Source: JAWAPU01 sp038894275
GTDB taxonomy: Archaea > Nanobdellota > Nanobdellia > UBA10117
Length of the DNA: 14,191 bases
Reading direction: 5' to 3'
Assembly: GCA_038894275.1 (NCBI GenBank)
Contig: JAWAPU010000011.1
Location: forward strand, 1 to 14,191
Shown: piece by piece, positions 6,419-12,531 of the stretch
Numbering within the stretch: position 1 is the stretch's first letter
How the letters are laid out: every line of letters begins with the position of its first letter
Program-made: the position numbers and the translations under genes
Notes under the pieces: generated by a model
Told to the model about the DNA's origin: nothing
The model's database searches: none
The model's input: the letters and a program-made list of their open reading frames with translations, nothing else

Positions 6419-7084
6419 CTAACGAAATTTTTTAGCCAAAAAATTTAATAAAAATTTTGGCAAATATTTTATTATTTTAAAAAAAGGCGTTTCTGGATAA
6501 ATTTCAATTTTTCTTTCTTTTATTGCTAGAAGTAAAGTTATTGGATTTTCAAATACATCTTTAAGAACGCTTGCAAATAAAAGTCCTTTGATTTTACTAG
6601 CATCCGAACCTAATTCTTCATAAATTTTTTGTCTCATTAATATTTTCGCTTCGCTAGTATTTTCTAAAAATCCTTTAGAAATAGAATAATCAATATATAT
6701 TTCTATAGGGTCGGCAGACTTTAACAAATTAATAAATTCCTCTTTAGTTAAATTTAGGTCTCCTACAGAAAATCGCGCGGGTAAGTCGTAGAATATTTTA
6801 TCATTGAAAACAAAAATTTTATAATAATCTTTTAGATGATCCGGAAAATTCGTATTAAAAGCTGTTATTTTAGCATTATCTAAAAATTCGGGTGCGCCAG
6901 TGCTAAAATTAAGTTCAAATCCTGCAACTATTTTTTCATCTAATTTTAAAATAAATAAATTTTTACTATTCTCAAAATTTTCTCTTAAATCTTGTAAATC
7001 TTTGAAAACAAGATAACTTTCATATATCGAAAATAAAAAAACTCCTAAAAAAATCAAGCCCGCTATTTTTAAAATTTTTCCCAT
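6419..7084 (-). CDS. Unknown membrane-anchored protein
   Basis: I do not recognise this 221-residue protein. It has one N-terminal hydrophobic segment (about residues 5-25, KIAGLIFLGVFLFSIYESYL), which would anchor it with the rest probably outside. The exposed part alternates short strands and helices: FILKLDEKIVAGFELNF, then a low-charge strand region, then a helical stretch around residues 140-180. A second weakly hydrophobic, basic end (IIKYLPKFLLNFLAKKFR) could lie along the membrane. There are no cysteines and no catalytic motif that I can see. It is the first gene of a leftward run with the Cas4-like nuclease and HtpX, but each has its own promoter, so a shared function is not implied. 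The ATG at 7084 fits the divergent 37-base promoter. Confidence 0.75.
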   Translation of the reverse strand: MGKILKIAGLIFLGVFLFSIYESYLVFKDLQDLRENFENSKNLFILKLDEKIVAGFELNFSTGAPEFLDNAKITAFNTNFPDHLKDYYKIFVFNDKIFYDLPARFSVGDLNLTKEEFINLLKSADPIEIYIDYSISKGFLENTSEAKILMRQKIYEELGSDASKIKGLLFASVLKDVFENPITLLLAIKERKIEIYPETPFFKIIKYLPKFLLNFLAKKFR

Positions 7085-7121
7085 TAGAAAAGTTTAAAAC
7101 TTATATTTTAAAAATTTTAGC
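7085..7121. promoter_or_regulatory. Compact bidirectional promoter, 37 bases
   Basis: The two divergent start codons are only 37 bases apart. AGTTTAAAAC at 7091-7100 is centred about 26 bases before the rightward ATG at 7122, and on the complement ATTTTTAAAA (7106-7115) is centred about 26 bases before the leftward ATG at 7084. Each TATA box therefore lies between the other box and the other gene's own start, and both transcripts would be leaderless. Confidence 0.55.
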
Positions 7122-7592
7122 ATGAGAGCAATTTTAATACCAGGTGCAAATCCTTTAGCAGCGAAAAAACTTTTTGAAATAATTAAAAAAGAAATTAAAG
7201 AATTAGAGTTTAGCGAATTGGATTCTGCTTCTGAATTTGAACTAAAAAAAGCGAAAACAACCGAAGAATTCATACTAATTGGCAAATCAATGGGCGGAAG
7301 AGCTGCTTTAGAATACGAACTTAAAGAAAAAGATTCGAAAGCGTTGATTCTTTTGGCGCCTGCTATTTCTACTAGTCAAAAATACGCTCAAATAAAAGCT
7401 CCTACGCTAATAATTCACGGTACCTCTGATGAAATAGTGCCAATTACAATATCAGAAAAATTAGCGAATACTATTCCTGGTGCAAGATTAATAAAAATCG
7501 ATGGTGCAAATCATAGCTATTCAAATAAAGAAATCGTTGTTGCCGAAAAGATCAAAGAATGGTTAAAGGAGCAAAATTTAATTTCAGATTAG
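7122..7592 (+). CDS. Small alpha/beta hydrolase
   Basis: The 156-residue protein is a minimal alpha/beta hydrolase. The nucleophile elbow is IGKSMGG (S56 in G-x-S-x-G), the acid is in LIIHGTSDEIVP (D103), and the histidine is in DGANHSYSN (H131), in the expected order and at plausible spacing. Its length and the N-terminal RAILIPGANP strand, with no cap domain, resemble the dienelactone-hydrolase-like/RBBP9-like small hydrolases. It probably acts on an ester, thioester or similar small molecule; the substrate is unknown. It is the only gene between its promoter and the separate promoter of the synthetase gene at 7627, so it is likely transcribed alone or with some read-through. Confidence 0.82.
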   Translation: MRAILIPGANPLAAKKLFEIIKKEIKELEFSELDSASEFELKKAKTTEEFILIGKSMGGRAALEYELKEKDSKALILLAPAISTSQKYAQIKAPTLIIHGTSDEIVPITISEKLANTIPGARLIKIDGANHSYSNKEIVVAEKIKEWLKEQNLISD

Positions 7593-7596
7593 TTAG

Positions 7597-7606
7597 GTTT
7601 ATAAAC
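7597..7606 (+). promoter_or_regulatory. TATA box for the threonyl-tRNA synthetase gene
   Basis: GTTTATAAAC is a perfect palindromic TATA box centred about 26 bases before the ATG at 7627. It lies just after the hydrolase stop codon and supports the ATG at 7627 as the true start. Confidence 0.65.
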
Positions 7607-7626
7607 CATTTACTAATTTAATTTTT

Positions 7627-9378
7627 ATGGCTAAAGCAGCATTTTCGTCAAAAGAAGATAAACAAATTTTTTGGCATTCAACTTCTCATGTTTTGGCAGA
7701 TGCTGTCAAAAGAATTTGGCCAGAGGTAAAATTAGGAATTGGACCTGCAATAGAGGAAGGATTCTATTATGATTTCGATAAAAAAGAACCGTTTACTCAG
7801 GAAGACTTAAAAAAAATAGAACAAGAAATGAATAAAATAATTAAAGAAAATTTAGAATTTAAACAAATTAAACTTTCTAAAAAAGATGCTGAAAAACTTC
7901 TTAAAAATGAACCATATAAATTAGAACTTTTAAAAGAAATTCCAGACAAAGAAATTTCTTTTTATCAACACGGCAATTTTATAGACCTTTGCAAAGGACC
8001 GCAAATTAAAAACACAGGTCAAATAGGTGCGTTTAAACTTTTAAACATTGCGGCGGCGTATTGGCGTGGCGACCCGAAAAAACCTGTTTTGCAAAGAATT
8101 TACGGAATTAGTTTTCCCTCAAAAAAAGAGCTTGAAGATTATTTAAAACAATTAGAAGAAGCAAAAAAAAGAGACCATTTAAAATTAGGAGAGCAATTAG
8201 AATTATTTAAATTAGTACCTGAAGTTGTTGGCTCAGGGTTACCAATTTTTCTTCCAAAAGGCGCAATCTTAAGAGAATTGGTACAAAGAGTAATAAAATC
8301 AAAACTGGATAAATTAGGATATAAATGGCTTTACACAATGCATATTGGAAGAAAAAATCTTTGGATAAAATCTGGGCATTGGGATATGTATAGAGATTCG
8401 ATGTATTCTCCAATTAAAATTGACGAAGAAGAATACTTGTTAAAGCCCATGAATTGTCCTTTTCATATTCAAGCATACGCTTCAAAAGCGCGAAGCTATA
8501 GAGAATTGCCAATAAAATATGCGGAATTTGCAACTGTATATAGATATGAAGCATCTGGTGCTCTCCATGGCTTAACAAGGGTGCGTGGAATAACTCAAGA
8601 CGATGGGCATATATTTTGTACAGAAGAACAAATTTCAGAAATTATAGAAGAAACTGTTGAGTTAATCTTAGATGTTTTAAATTTTTTTGGTTTTAAAAAC
8701 TTCGACATCAGATTATCTTTAAGAGATCCAAAAAATCCCAAATATTTAGGAAATGAAGAAATTTGGAATCGTGCAGAAGAAGCTTTAAAATCGGTCCTCA
8801 GAAAACACAATTTAGCATTCTATGAAGGTATTGGGGAAGCAGTTTTTTACGGACCAAAGATTGATGTTTTAGTAAAAGACGCTTTAGGTCGATCTTGGCA
8901 ATGTGGAACTGTTCAAGTAGACTTTAATTTACCAGAAAGATTCCAATTAGAATATGTAGGAAAAGATAATTCAAAGCACAGGCCTATAATAATTCATAGA
9001 GCTATTTTAGGATCTGTGGAACGATTTTTAGGCGTTTTAATAGAACACTATGCAGGTGCTTTTCCTGTTTGGTTGGCACCTGTTCAAGTTAAAGTATTAA
9101 GTTTTACTGATAGAAATATTCCTTATGCTAAAAAAATAGAAAAAAGATTGGTGGAAGAAAATATCAGAGTAGAAGTAAATTACGAGCCCGAAACTGTTGA
9201 ATATAAAGTTAGACAAGCAGAGCTAGAAAAAATACCTTACATAATTGTTTGCGGAGATAAAGAAGAAAAAAACAACACTTTAGCTGTGCGCCCACGAGGT
9301 GAAAAACCAAAATTTAATGTGCCTATTGAAGAATTTATTAAACAAATAAAAAAAGAAATTGAAAATAAAATTCTATAA
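7627..9378 (+). CDS. thrS: Threonyl-tRNA synthetase, bacterial type, lacking the TGS domain
   Basis: The enzyme charges tRNA-Thr with threonine. At 583 residues it is about 60 shorter than the E. coli enzyme because the N-terminal TGS domain is missing: it begins almost directly at the editing domain (HSTSH, 17-21). An in-frame TAG at 7594-7596 and the TATA box exclude a longer start. Editing-domain landmarks follow, but DLCKGPQ (C122 to Q126) has glutamine where the bacterial family has histidine (C-x3-H). The catalytic core has class II motifs and the three zinc ligands: C277 (KPMNCPFH), H328 (DDGHIF) and H457 (IIHRAILG). Motif 2 is RYEASGALHGLTRVRG. The anticodon-binding domain is WLAPVQVKVLSF to the end. 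The common archaeal ThrRS has an unrelated DTD-like editing domain, so this is the bacterial-type form. The next gene starts at the base after its stop. Confidence 0.96.
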   Translation: MAKAAFSSKEDKQIFWHSTSHVLADAVKRIWPEVKLGIGPAIEEGFYYDFDKKEPFTQEDLKKIEQEMNKIIKENLEFKQIKLSKKDAEKLLKNEPYKLELLKEIPDKEISFYQHGNFIDLCKGPQIKNTGQIGAFKLLNIAAAYWRGDPKKPVLQRIYGISFPSKKELEDYLKQLEEAKKRDHLKLGEQLELFKLVPEVVGSGLPIFLPKGAILRELVQRVIKSKLDKLGYKWLYTMHIGRKNLWIKSGHWDMYRDSMYSPIKIDEEEYLLKPMNCPFHIQAYASKARSYRELPIKYAEFATVYRYEASGALHGLTRVRGITQDDGHIFCTEEQISEIIEETVELILDVLNFFGFKNFDIRLSLRDPKNPKYLGNEEIWNRAEEALKSVLRKHNLAFYEGIGEAVFYGPKIDVLVKDALGRSWQCGTVQVDFNLPERFQLEYVGKDNSKHRPIIIHRAILGSVERFLGVLIEHYAGAFPVWLAPVQVKVLSFTDRNIPYAKKIEKRLVEENIRVEVNYEPETVEYKVRQAELEKIPYIIVCGDKEEKNNTLAVRPRGEKPKFNVPIEEFIKQIKKEIENKIL

Positions 9379-10221
9379 ATGAAAGTTCTAACAATTTTTA
9401 GCATTTTTATTTTTGTTCTGCTAGTTTTTTTCTTGTATCAAAATTTTAAACCGCAAAATAAAAATTGTGAAGAATTAATTGATGAAATTCCGCAGTTAAT
9501 CCAAAAAGCAAAAGAAGGCAGAGATTTTCTAATCGTTGAAGTAATCGATGGCGATACTTTAAAAACTCGTGAAAATAAAACAATAAGGCTATTAGGAATA
9601 AATGCTCCTGAAAAAGATATGAAATTTTATGATGAAGCAAAAGAATTTGTGCAAAATAAAACTCTAAATAAAAAAGTATACTTAGTAAGAGATGTAGAAT
9701 CTCAAGACAAATATAATCGCAGTTTGAGATACGCTTTCACCGAAGATTCTTTTATAAACGCAGAACTTTTAAGTCAAGGATTGGCAACACTTTTTATTGT
9801 TAAGCCAAACACAAAATATGAAAAACTTTTTACCTGTTTAGAAGATAAAGCAAAGATAGAAAAAAGAGGAATTTGGTCTTTCTGGAAAAATACTTACATA
9901 GAATTAAAAATAAATTACGACGCGCCCGGAAATGATTCTGAAAATATAAATGGAGAATTTATAACTATTAAAAATAAAGAAAACTATACTTTAAATTTAA
10001 CCGGTTGGACAATAAAAGATGCGGCGACACATATTTATAAATTTAAAAAAGAAGTGTATTTAAATCCAAATGAAGAAATAACGCTTTACAGTGGGACTGG
10101 AATAGATTCTAAAAAAGAACTCTATTGGAATTCGAACATTCCCATATGGAATAACGATGGAGATGCTGCATACCTCTTTGATGAAAAAGGAAACTTAATT
10201 ACTTACTCCGTTTTTCCTTAA
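9379..10221 (+). CDS. Membrane-anchored thermonuclease with C-terminal lamin-tail-like domain
   Basis: The 280-residue protein begins with a hydrophobic anchor (residues 4-20, LTIFSIFIFVLLVFFLY), so the rest is probably outside the cell. A staphylococcal-nuclease domain spans about 48-168: VIDGDTLK (D59 equals catalytic-site D21), TIRLLGINAPE (R70 equals R35, N75 at the D40 position, E78 equals E43) and DKYNRSLRYAF (R114 equals R87). C30 and C153 could form a disulfide. Residues about 173-280 look like a lamin-tail (LTD) domain: GEFITIKNKENYTLNLTGWTI, then LNPNEEITLYSGTG and WNNDGDAAYLFDEKGNLI. The fold commonly accompanies extracellular nucleases. It probably cleaves DNA or RNA at the cell surface. 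The ATG follows the thrS stop codon without a gap, so the two are co-transcribed. The asparagine at the D40 position may alter metal binding. Confidence 0.88.
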   Translation: MKVLTIFSIFIFVLLVFFLYQNFKPQNKNCEELIDEIPQLIQKAKEGRDFLIVEVIDGDTLKTRENKTIRLLGINAPEKDMKFYDEAKEFVQNKTLNKKVYLVRDVESQDKYNRSLRYAFTEDSFINAELLSQGLATLFIVKPNTKYEKLFTCLEDKAKIEKRGIWSFWKNTYIELKINYDAPGNDSENINGEFITIKNKENYTLNLTGWTIKDAATHIYKFKKEVYLNPNEEITLYSGTGIDSKKELYWNSNIPIWNNDGDAAYLFDEKGNLITYSVFP

Positions 10222-10542
10222 TTTTTTTCTTAACTTTTCTTTCACATAAGGGTATCTATTAATATGCCCGCACTTTTTACAAACATATTCTACTGAATGC
10301 AATTTAGAATTTATTCTAACAGTAACATTTTTACCGGGTTGGAGCCAAGCATAGCAATTATGACAAAATTTTCTTCTTTGTTCTCTATTTAATTTTAAAT
10401 TATATTTCATTGCTAATTTTCTAGCTAAAAAAACATACCGCGTCGCTCTTTGAAGTTTGTTCTGTTTCGCTGCTTCTTCTGCTTCTTTAAATAAAATACT
10501 AACGCGTTCTTTTGCTATTTGAACCCACTTCGCTTTCAGCAT
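10195..10542 (-). CDS. rnp4: RNase P protein component 4 (Rpp21/Rpr2 family)
   Basis: This is an archaeal protein subunit of RNase P, the ribonucleoprotein that removes 5' leaders from pre-tRNA. From ATG at 10542 it has 115 residues, the usual size. Two helices (AKERVSILFKEAEEAAKQN and ATRYVFLARKLAMKYNLKL) are followed by a zinc ribbon with FCHNC (C60, C63) and YVCKKCGHINRYPY (C88, C91), and a basic tail. The open frame extends upstream to 10620, but that extension runs into the 5S rRNA gene and encodes nonsense; a good TATA box lies 26 bases before 10542. The gene follows 5S rRNA in the same direction, and its last 27 bases overlap the convergent thermonuclease gene. Confidence 0.92.
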   Translation of the reverse strand: MLKAKWVQIAKERVSILFKEAEEAAKQNKLQRATRYVFLARKLAMKYNLKLNREQRRKFCHNCYAWLQPGKNVTVRINSKLHSVEYVCKKCGHINRYPYVKEKLRKKLRKNGVSN

Positions 10543-10563
10543 TGTTAAGAAAAATAAAACGAA

Positions 10564-10573
10564 ACTTATAAAC
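10564..10573 (-). promoter_or_regulatory. TATA box for RNase P protein 4
   Basis: The complement reads GTTTATAAGT, centred 26 bases upstream of the ATG at 10542 and beginning 5 bases after the predicted 5S rRNA 3' end. It decides the start codon of the protein gene. Confidence 0.65.
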
Positions 10574-10578
10574 ATTAG

Positions 10579-10695
10579 TGCTAGCAGCTTTTTGCTCTTC
10601 CCGCCTGCTCGGCAGTACAAAGCAAAACGTTACCGGGATTCACTTCCGTGTTCGGAAAGGGTACGGGTCTTACCCCGGCACTTTGACCGCTAGCA
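10579..10695 (-). rRNA. rrf: 5S ribosomal RNA
   Basis: On the complement the sequence contains archaeal 5S hallmarks: GACCCGTACCC, CCGAACACGGAAGTGAA and a TACTGCCGAGCAGGCGGGAA segment. I set the ends from helix I: TGCTAGCGG at the 5' end (RNA from 10695) pairs over nine positions, with one G-U, with CTGCTAGCA at the 3' end (10587-10579). The span of 117 bases is normal for 5S. It is a GC-rich island in an AT-rich region. No 16S or 23S gene is in the window, so the 5S gene is unlinked to any rRNA operon here. The RNase P protein 4 gene follows immediately. Boundaries may be off by a base or two. Confidence 0.93.
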
Positions 10696-10713
10696 AAAGG
10701 ATTTCTAAAAATT

Positions 10714-10725
10714 GATTTTTAAAGT
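10714..10725 (-). promoter_or_regulatory. TATA-like box for 5S rRNA
   Basis: The complement reads ACTTTAAAAATC, centred about 25 bases upstream of the predicted 5S 5' end at 10695. Confidence 0.5.
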
Positions 10726-10743
10726 TTACTATAAAATACTAAA

Positions 10744-10753
10744 CTATTTAAAT
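10744..10753 (+). promoter_or_regulatory. TATA box for the PAC2-family gene
   Basis: CTATTTAAAT is centred about 26 bases before the ATG at 10774. It shares a 78-base divergent region with the 5S promoter. Confidence 0.55.
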
Positions 10754-10773
10754 CAATAAAATTTAATTTAAAA

Positions 10774-11622
10774 ATGGCCATTGAAATAAAATTACCTAAT
10801 GAAGAGCTTAATTTAGAAAAAGCGCAAAAACAGATTCACGAACCAGATTATCACGATATAATACCTCACTTAAAAACACTTGCATATGGGGCTAAAAAAA
10901 TAGAAACAAAATTAAAAATTAAACCAAAAAAAGACTCAATTATCGTTGTGGGTTTTCCTGGGTTTGGCTTTGTTGCAACAATAGCCATCGAATATCTTGT
11001 AGATCATTTAAAAACGCATTCTTTGGGCTACATGTGGTCACCACGACTTGCTGCAGCTGCTTTCGTGCACCAAGGCAAAGTACTAAGGCCGCTCGAAATT
11101 TTTCACAATGATAAATACAATATAATTTTGATAGAAGCGATATCAGGAATTAGCGGACTAGAATGGGAAATTACAGAGGCCATATTAGAATTATATAAAA
11201 AAATAAATGCTAAAGAAATAATCTGTATAGAAGGGGTAAATGCGCCCATGGTGGCCAAAGAGCCACAAGTTTATTTTTATGCAAATAATCCACATACCGC
11301 AAAATCAATAGAATCTTTAAACATAAAACAAATTAAAGACGGAGTGATATTTGGTGTTGCAGGTGCTTTAATGATGAAAGCCGAAAAGAACGTTAACGCC
11401 TCTTTCTTTTTTGCTGAAACTCATTCAGATCTTCCAGATAGCAGAGCTGCAGCAAAAGTAATAGAAATTTTAGATAAATACCTTAAATTAGATATAGACT
11501 ATAAACCACTATTAAAACGGGCTGCAGAATTTGAAGCTCGCATACAAAAAGTAATTGAAAAGGCAAAAACTGCAGTAGCTGCTAAAAAAGAAAAAGAAGC
11601 AGAGCTACCATACATCGGTTAA
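10774..11622 (+). CDS. PAC2-family proteasome assembly chaperone-like protein
   Basis: The 282-residue protein belongs to the PAC2 family, whose archaeal members (PbaA, PbaB) resemble eukaryotic proteasome-assembly chaperones; PbaB-type proteins can bind the 20S core. An acidic N-terminal extension (about 50 residues) precedes the diagnostic strand and loop SIIVVGFPGFGFVATIAIEYL (residues about 55-75). Other conserved pieces are LIEAISGISGLEWEITEAIL and GVIFGVAGALMMKAE, and FFAETHSDLPDSRAAAKVIEIL in the last third, which matches the archaeal consensus. A charged helix (EFEARIQKVIEKAKTAVAA) leads to the C-terminus LPYIG, where a tyrosine near the end recalls, but does not match, the HbYX proteasome-docking tail. 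The gene is monocistronic; its stop overlaps the convergent TatD stop by four bases. Confidence 0.88.
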   Translation: MAIEIKLPNEELNLEKAQKQIHEPDYHDIIPHLKTLAYGAKKIETKLKIKPKKDSIIVVGFPGFGFVATIAIEYLVDHLKTHSLGYMWSPRLAAAAFVHQGKVLRPLEIFHNDKYNIILIEAISGISGLEWEITEAILELYKKINAKEIICIEGVNAPMVAKEPQVYFYANNPHTAKSIESLNIKQIKDGVIFGVAGALMMKAEKNVNASFFFAETHSDLPDSRAAAKVIEILDKYLKLDIDYKPLLKRAAEFEARIQKVIEKAKTAVAAKKEKEAELPYIG

Positions 11623-12398
11623 TCAAAAAACAATCTCTTTACATTCTCATTTGTTACCTCTATTATTTTTTCTTCAGCAATTTTTTTAAGTAAGGACAAT
11701 TCTTTAATCACATAAACAATATTTTTTGGTTCGTTTCTTTCGCCTTTTTCTGGTCCAAGAACAGGGCTATCTGTTTCTAATAAAAGATTAGTCAAATTTA
11801 AATGTTTTACCAAATCTCTTTTTTGCTCTGAATATAAAATGTTAGTACCTAACGAAATGAAATAACCTTTACCTATCGCTTCTTTCGCTTCGTTTAAATT
11901 TCCTGAAAAAGCGTGTAAAATTACTTTTTCTGGTTTATATTTATCTAAAATATCTAAAACATCTCTAGTAGCCCATCTAGAATGCACATTCAAAGGTATT
12001 TTTAATTCTTTAGCTAAAGTAATAAAACATTCAAAAAGATTTATTTGAGATTGCCAAGCACGATTTTGTTGATGTGGTTTTAAAACTTTTTTAATCCAAA
12101 ACCTATCTAAACCAATTTCACCTATGCAAACTGGTTTTTGTTTCTTAATCCATTTTAATTCTTCTTTTAATTGCTCTTTGTCTATAATATGCGCATATTC
12201 TGGGTGTACACCAAAAGCAGGGAAAAGAAAATTTGGATATTCTTTACAAAGTAAATTTATTTTTCTATTGCTTTCTAAATTTTCGCTAACTAAAAGAATG
12301 CCCCATAAATATTTCTTGGCGGATTCTATTACTTCAATTCTATCTGAATCGAAATCTTTTGCGTAAAGATGGCAATGCGAATCGAAAGCCTTTTGCAT
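11619..12398 (-). CDS. tatD: TatD-family metal-dependent hydrolase (DNase)
   Basis: TatD proteins are two-metal TIM-barrel nucleases with 3'-5' exonuclease activity on DNA and RNA, linked to repair and RNA turnover. The 259 residues are full length. Metal ligands are all present: DSHCHL (H8, H10), IGEIGLDRFW (E94), NVHSR (H139), HAFSG (H162) and LLETDSPVLGP (D210), with the supporting GVHPEYA and RNEP motifs. The ATG at 12398 gives the standard distance to DSHCHL. There is no TATA box at the usual distance because that position lies inside tRNA-Thr; the start codon is only four bases past the mature tRNA 3' end, so the gene is probably expressed from the tRNA promoter. Its stop overlaps the PAC2 gene stop within a shared TTAA. 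Confidence 0.93.
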   Translation of the reverse strand: MQKAFDSHCHLYAKDFDSDRIEVIESAKKYLWGILLVSENLESNRKINLLCKEYPNFLFPAFGVHPEYAHIIDKEQLKEELKWIKKQKPVCIGEIGLDRFWIKKVLKPHQQNRAWQSQINLFECFITLAKELKIPLNVHSRWATRDVLDILDKYKPEKVILHAFSGNLNEAKEAIGKGYFISLGTNILYSEQKRDLVKHLNLTNLLLETDSPVLGPEKGERNEPKNIVYVIKELSLLKKIAEEKIIEVTNENVKRLFFD

Positions 12399-12402
12399 GA
12401 TA

Positions 12403-12476
12403 TGCCTCTGGCAGGATTCGAACCTGCGACCTTCTGCTTACGAGGCAGACGCTCTGCCAGTCTGAGCTACAGAGGC
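12403..12476 (-). tRNA. trnT: tRNA-Thr (anticodon CGT)
   Basis: The complement folds as a standard tRNA of 74 bases without encoded CCA. The acceptor stem GCCTCTG pairs fully with CAGAGGC, with A as discriminator (RNA 3' end at 12403). The D-arm has GCTC/GAGC, the anticodon stem TCTGC/GCAGA encloses CTCGTAA (anticodon CGT, A37 next to it), and the T-arm GCAGG-TTCGAAT-CCTGC is perfect. G1-C72 and C2-G71 fit threonine identity. It reads ACG and, with A37 after U36, is a predicted substrate for t6A formation. No intron is present. The TatD start codon follows after four bases. Confidence 0.95.
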
Positions 12477-12495
12477 AAATAAAATAAACATTTGG

Positions 12496-12509
12496 GTTTA
12501 AAAATATAT
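12496..12509 (-). promoter_or_regulatory. TATA-like box for tRNA-Thr and TatD
   Basis: The complement reads ATATATTTTTAAAC, centred about 26 bases upstream of the tRNA 5' end at 12476. It is the only likely promoter for the tRNA and the TatD gene behind it. It lies in the 55-base space after the archease stop codon. Confidence 0.5.
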
Positions 12510-12531
12510 TTAAAAAGCATAAGCTCGCTAT

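Noticed and set aside
5744..7084. Cas4-like nuclease plus membrane protein plus HtpX as a defence system
   Set aside because: Each gene has its own TATA-like box, there is no overlap between them, and HtpX is an ordinary housekeeping protease; adjacency alone is not enough.
10543..10620. Extended N-terminus of RNase P protein 4 with a hydrophobic stretch resembling a membrane anchor
   Set aside because: It runs through the 3' part of the 5S rRNA gene, the family has no membrane anchor, and a TATA box selects the ATG at 10542.
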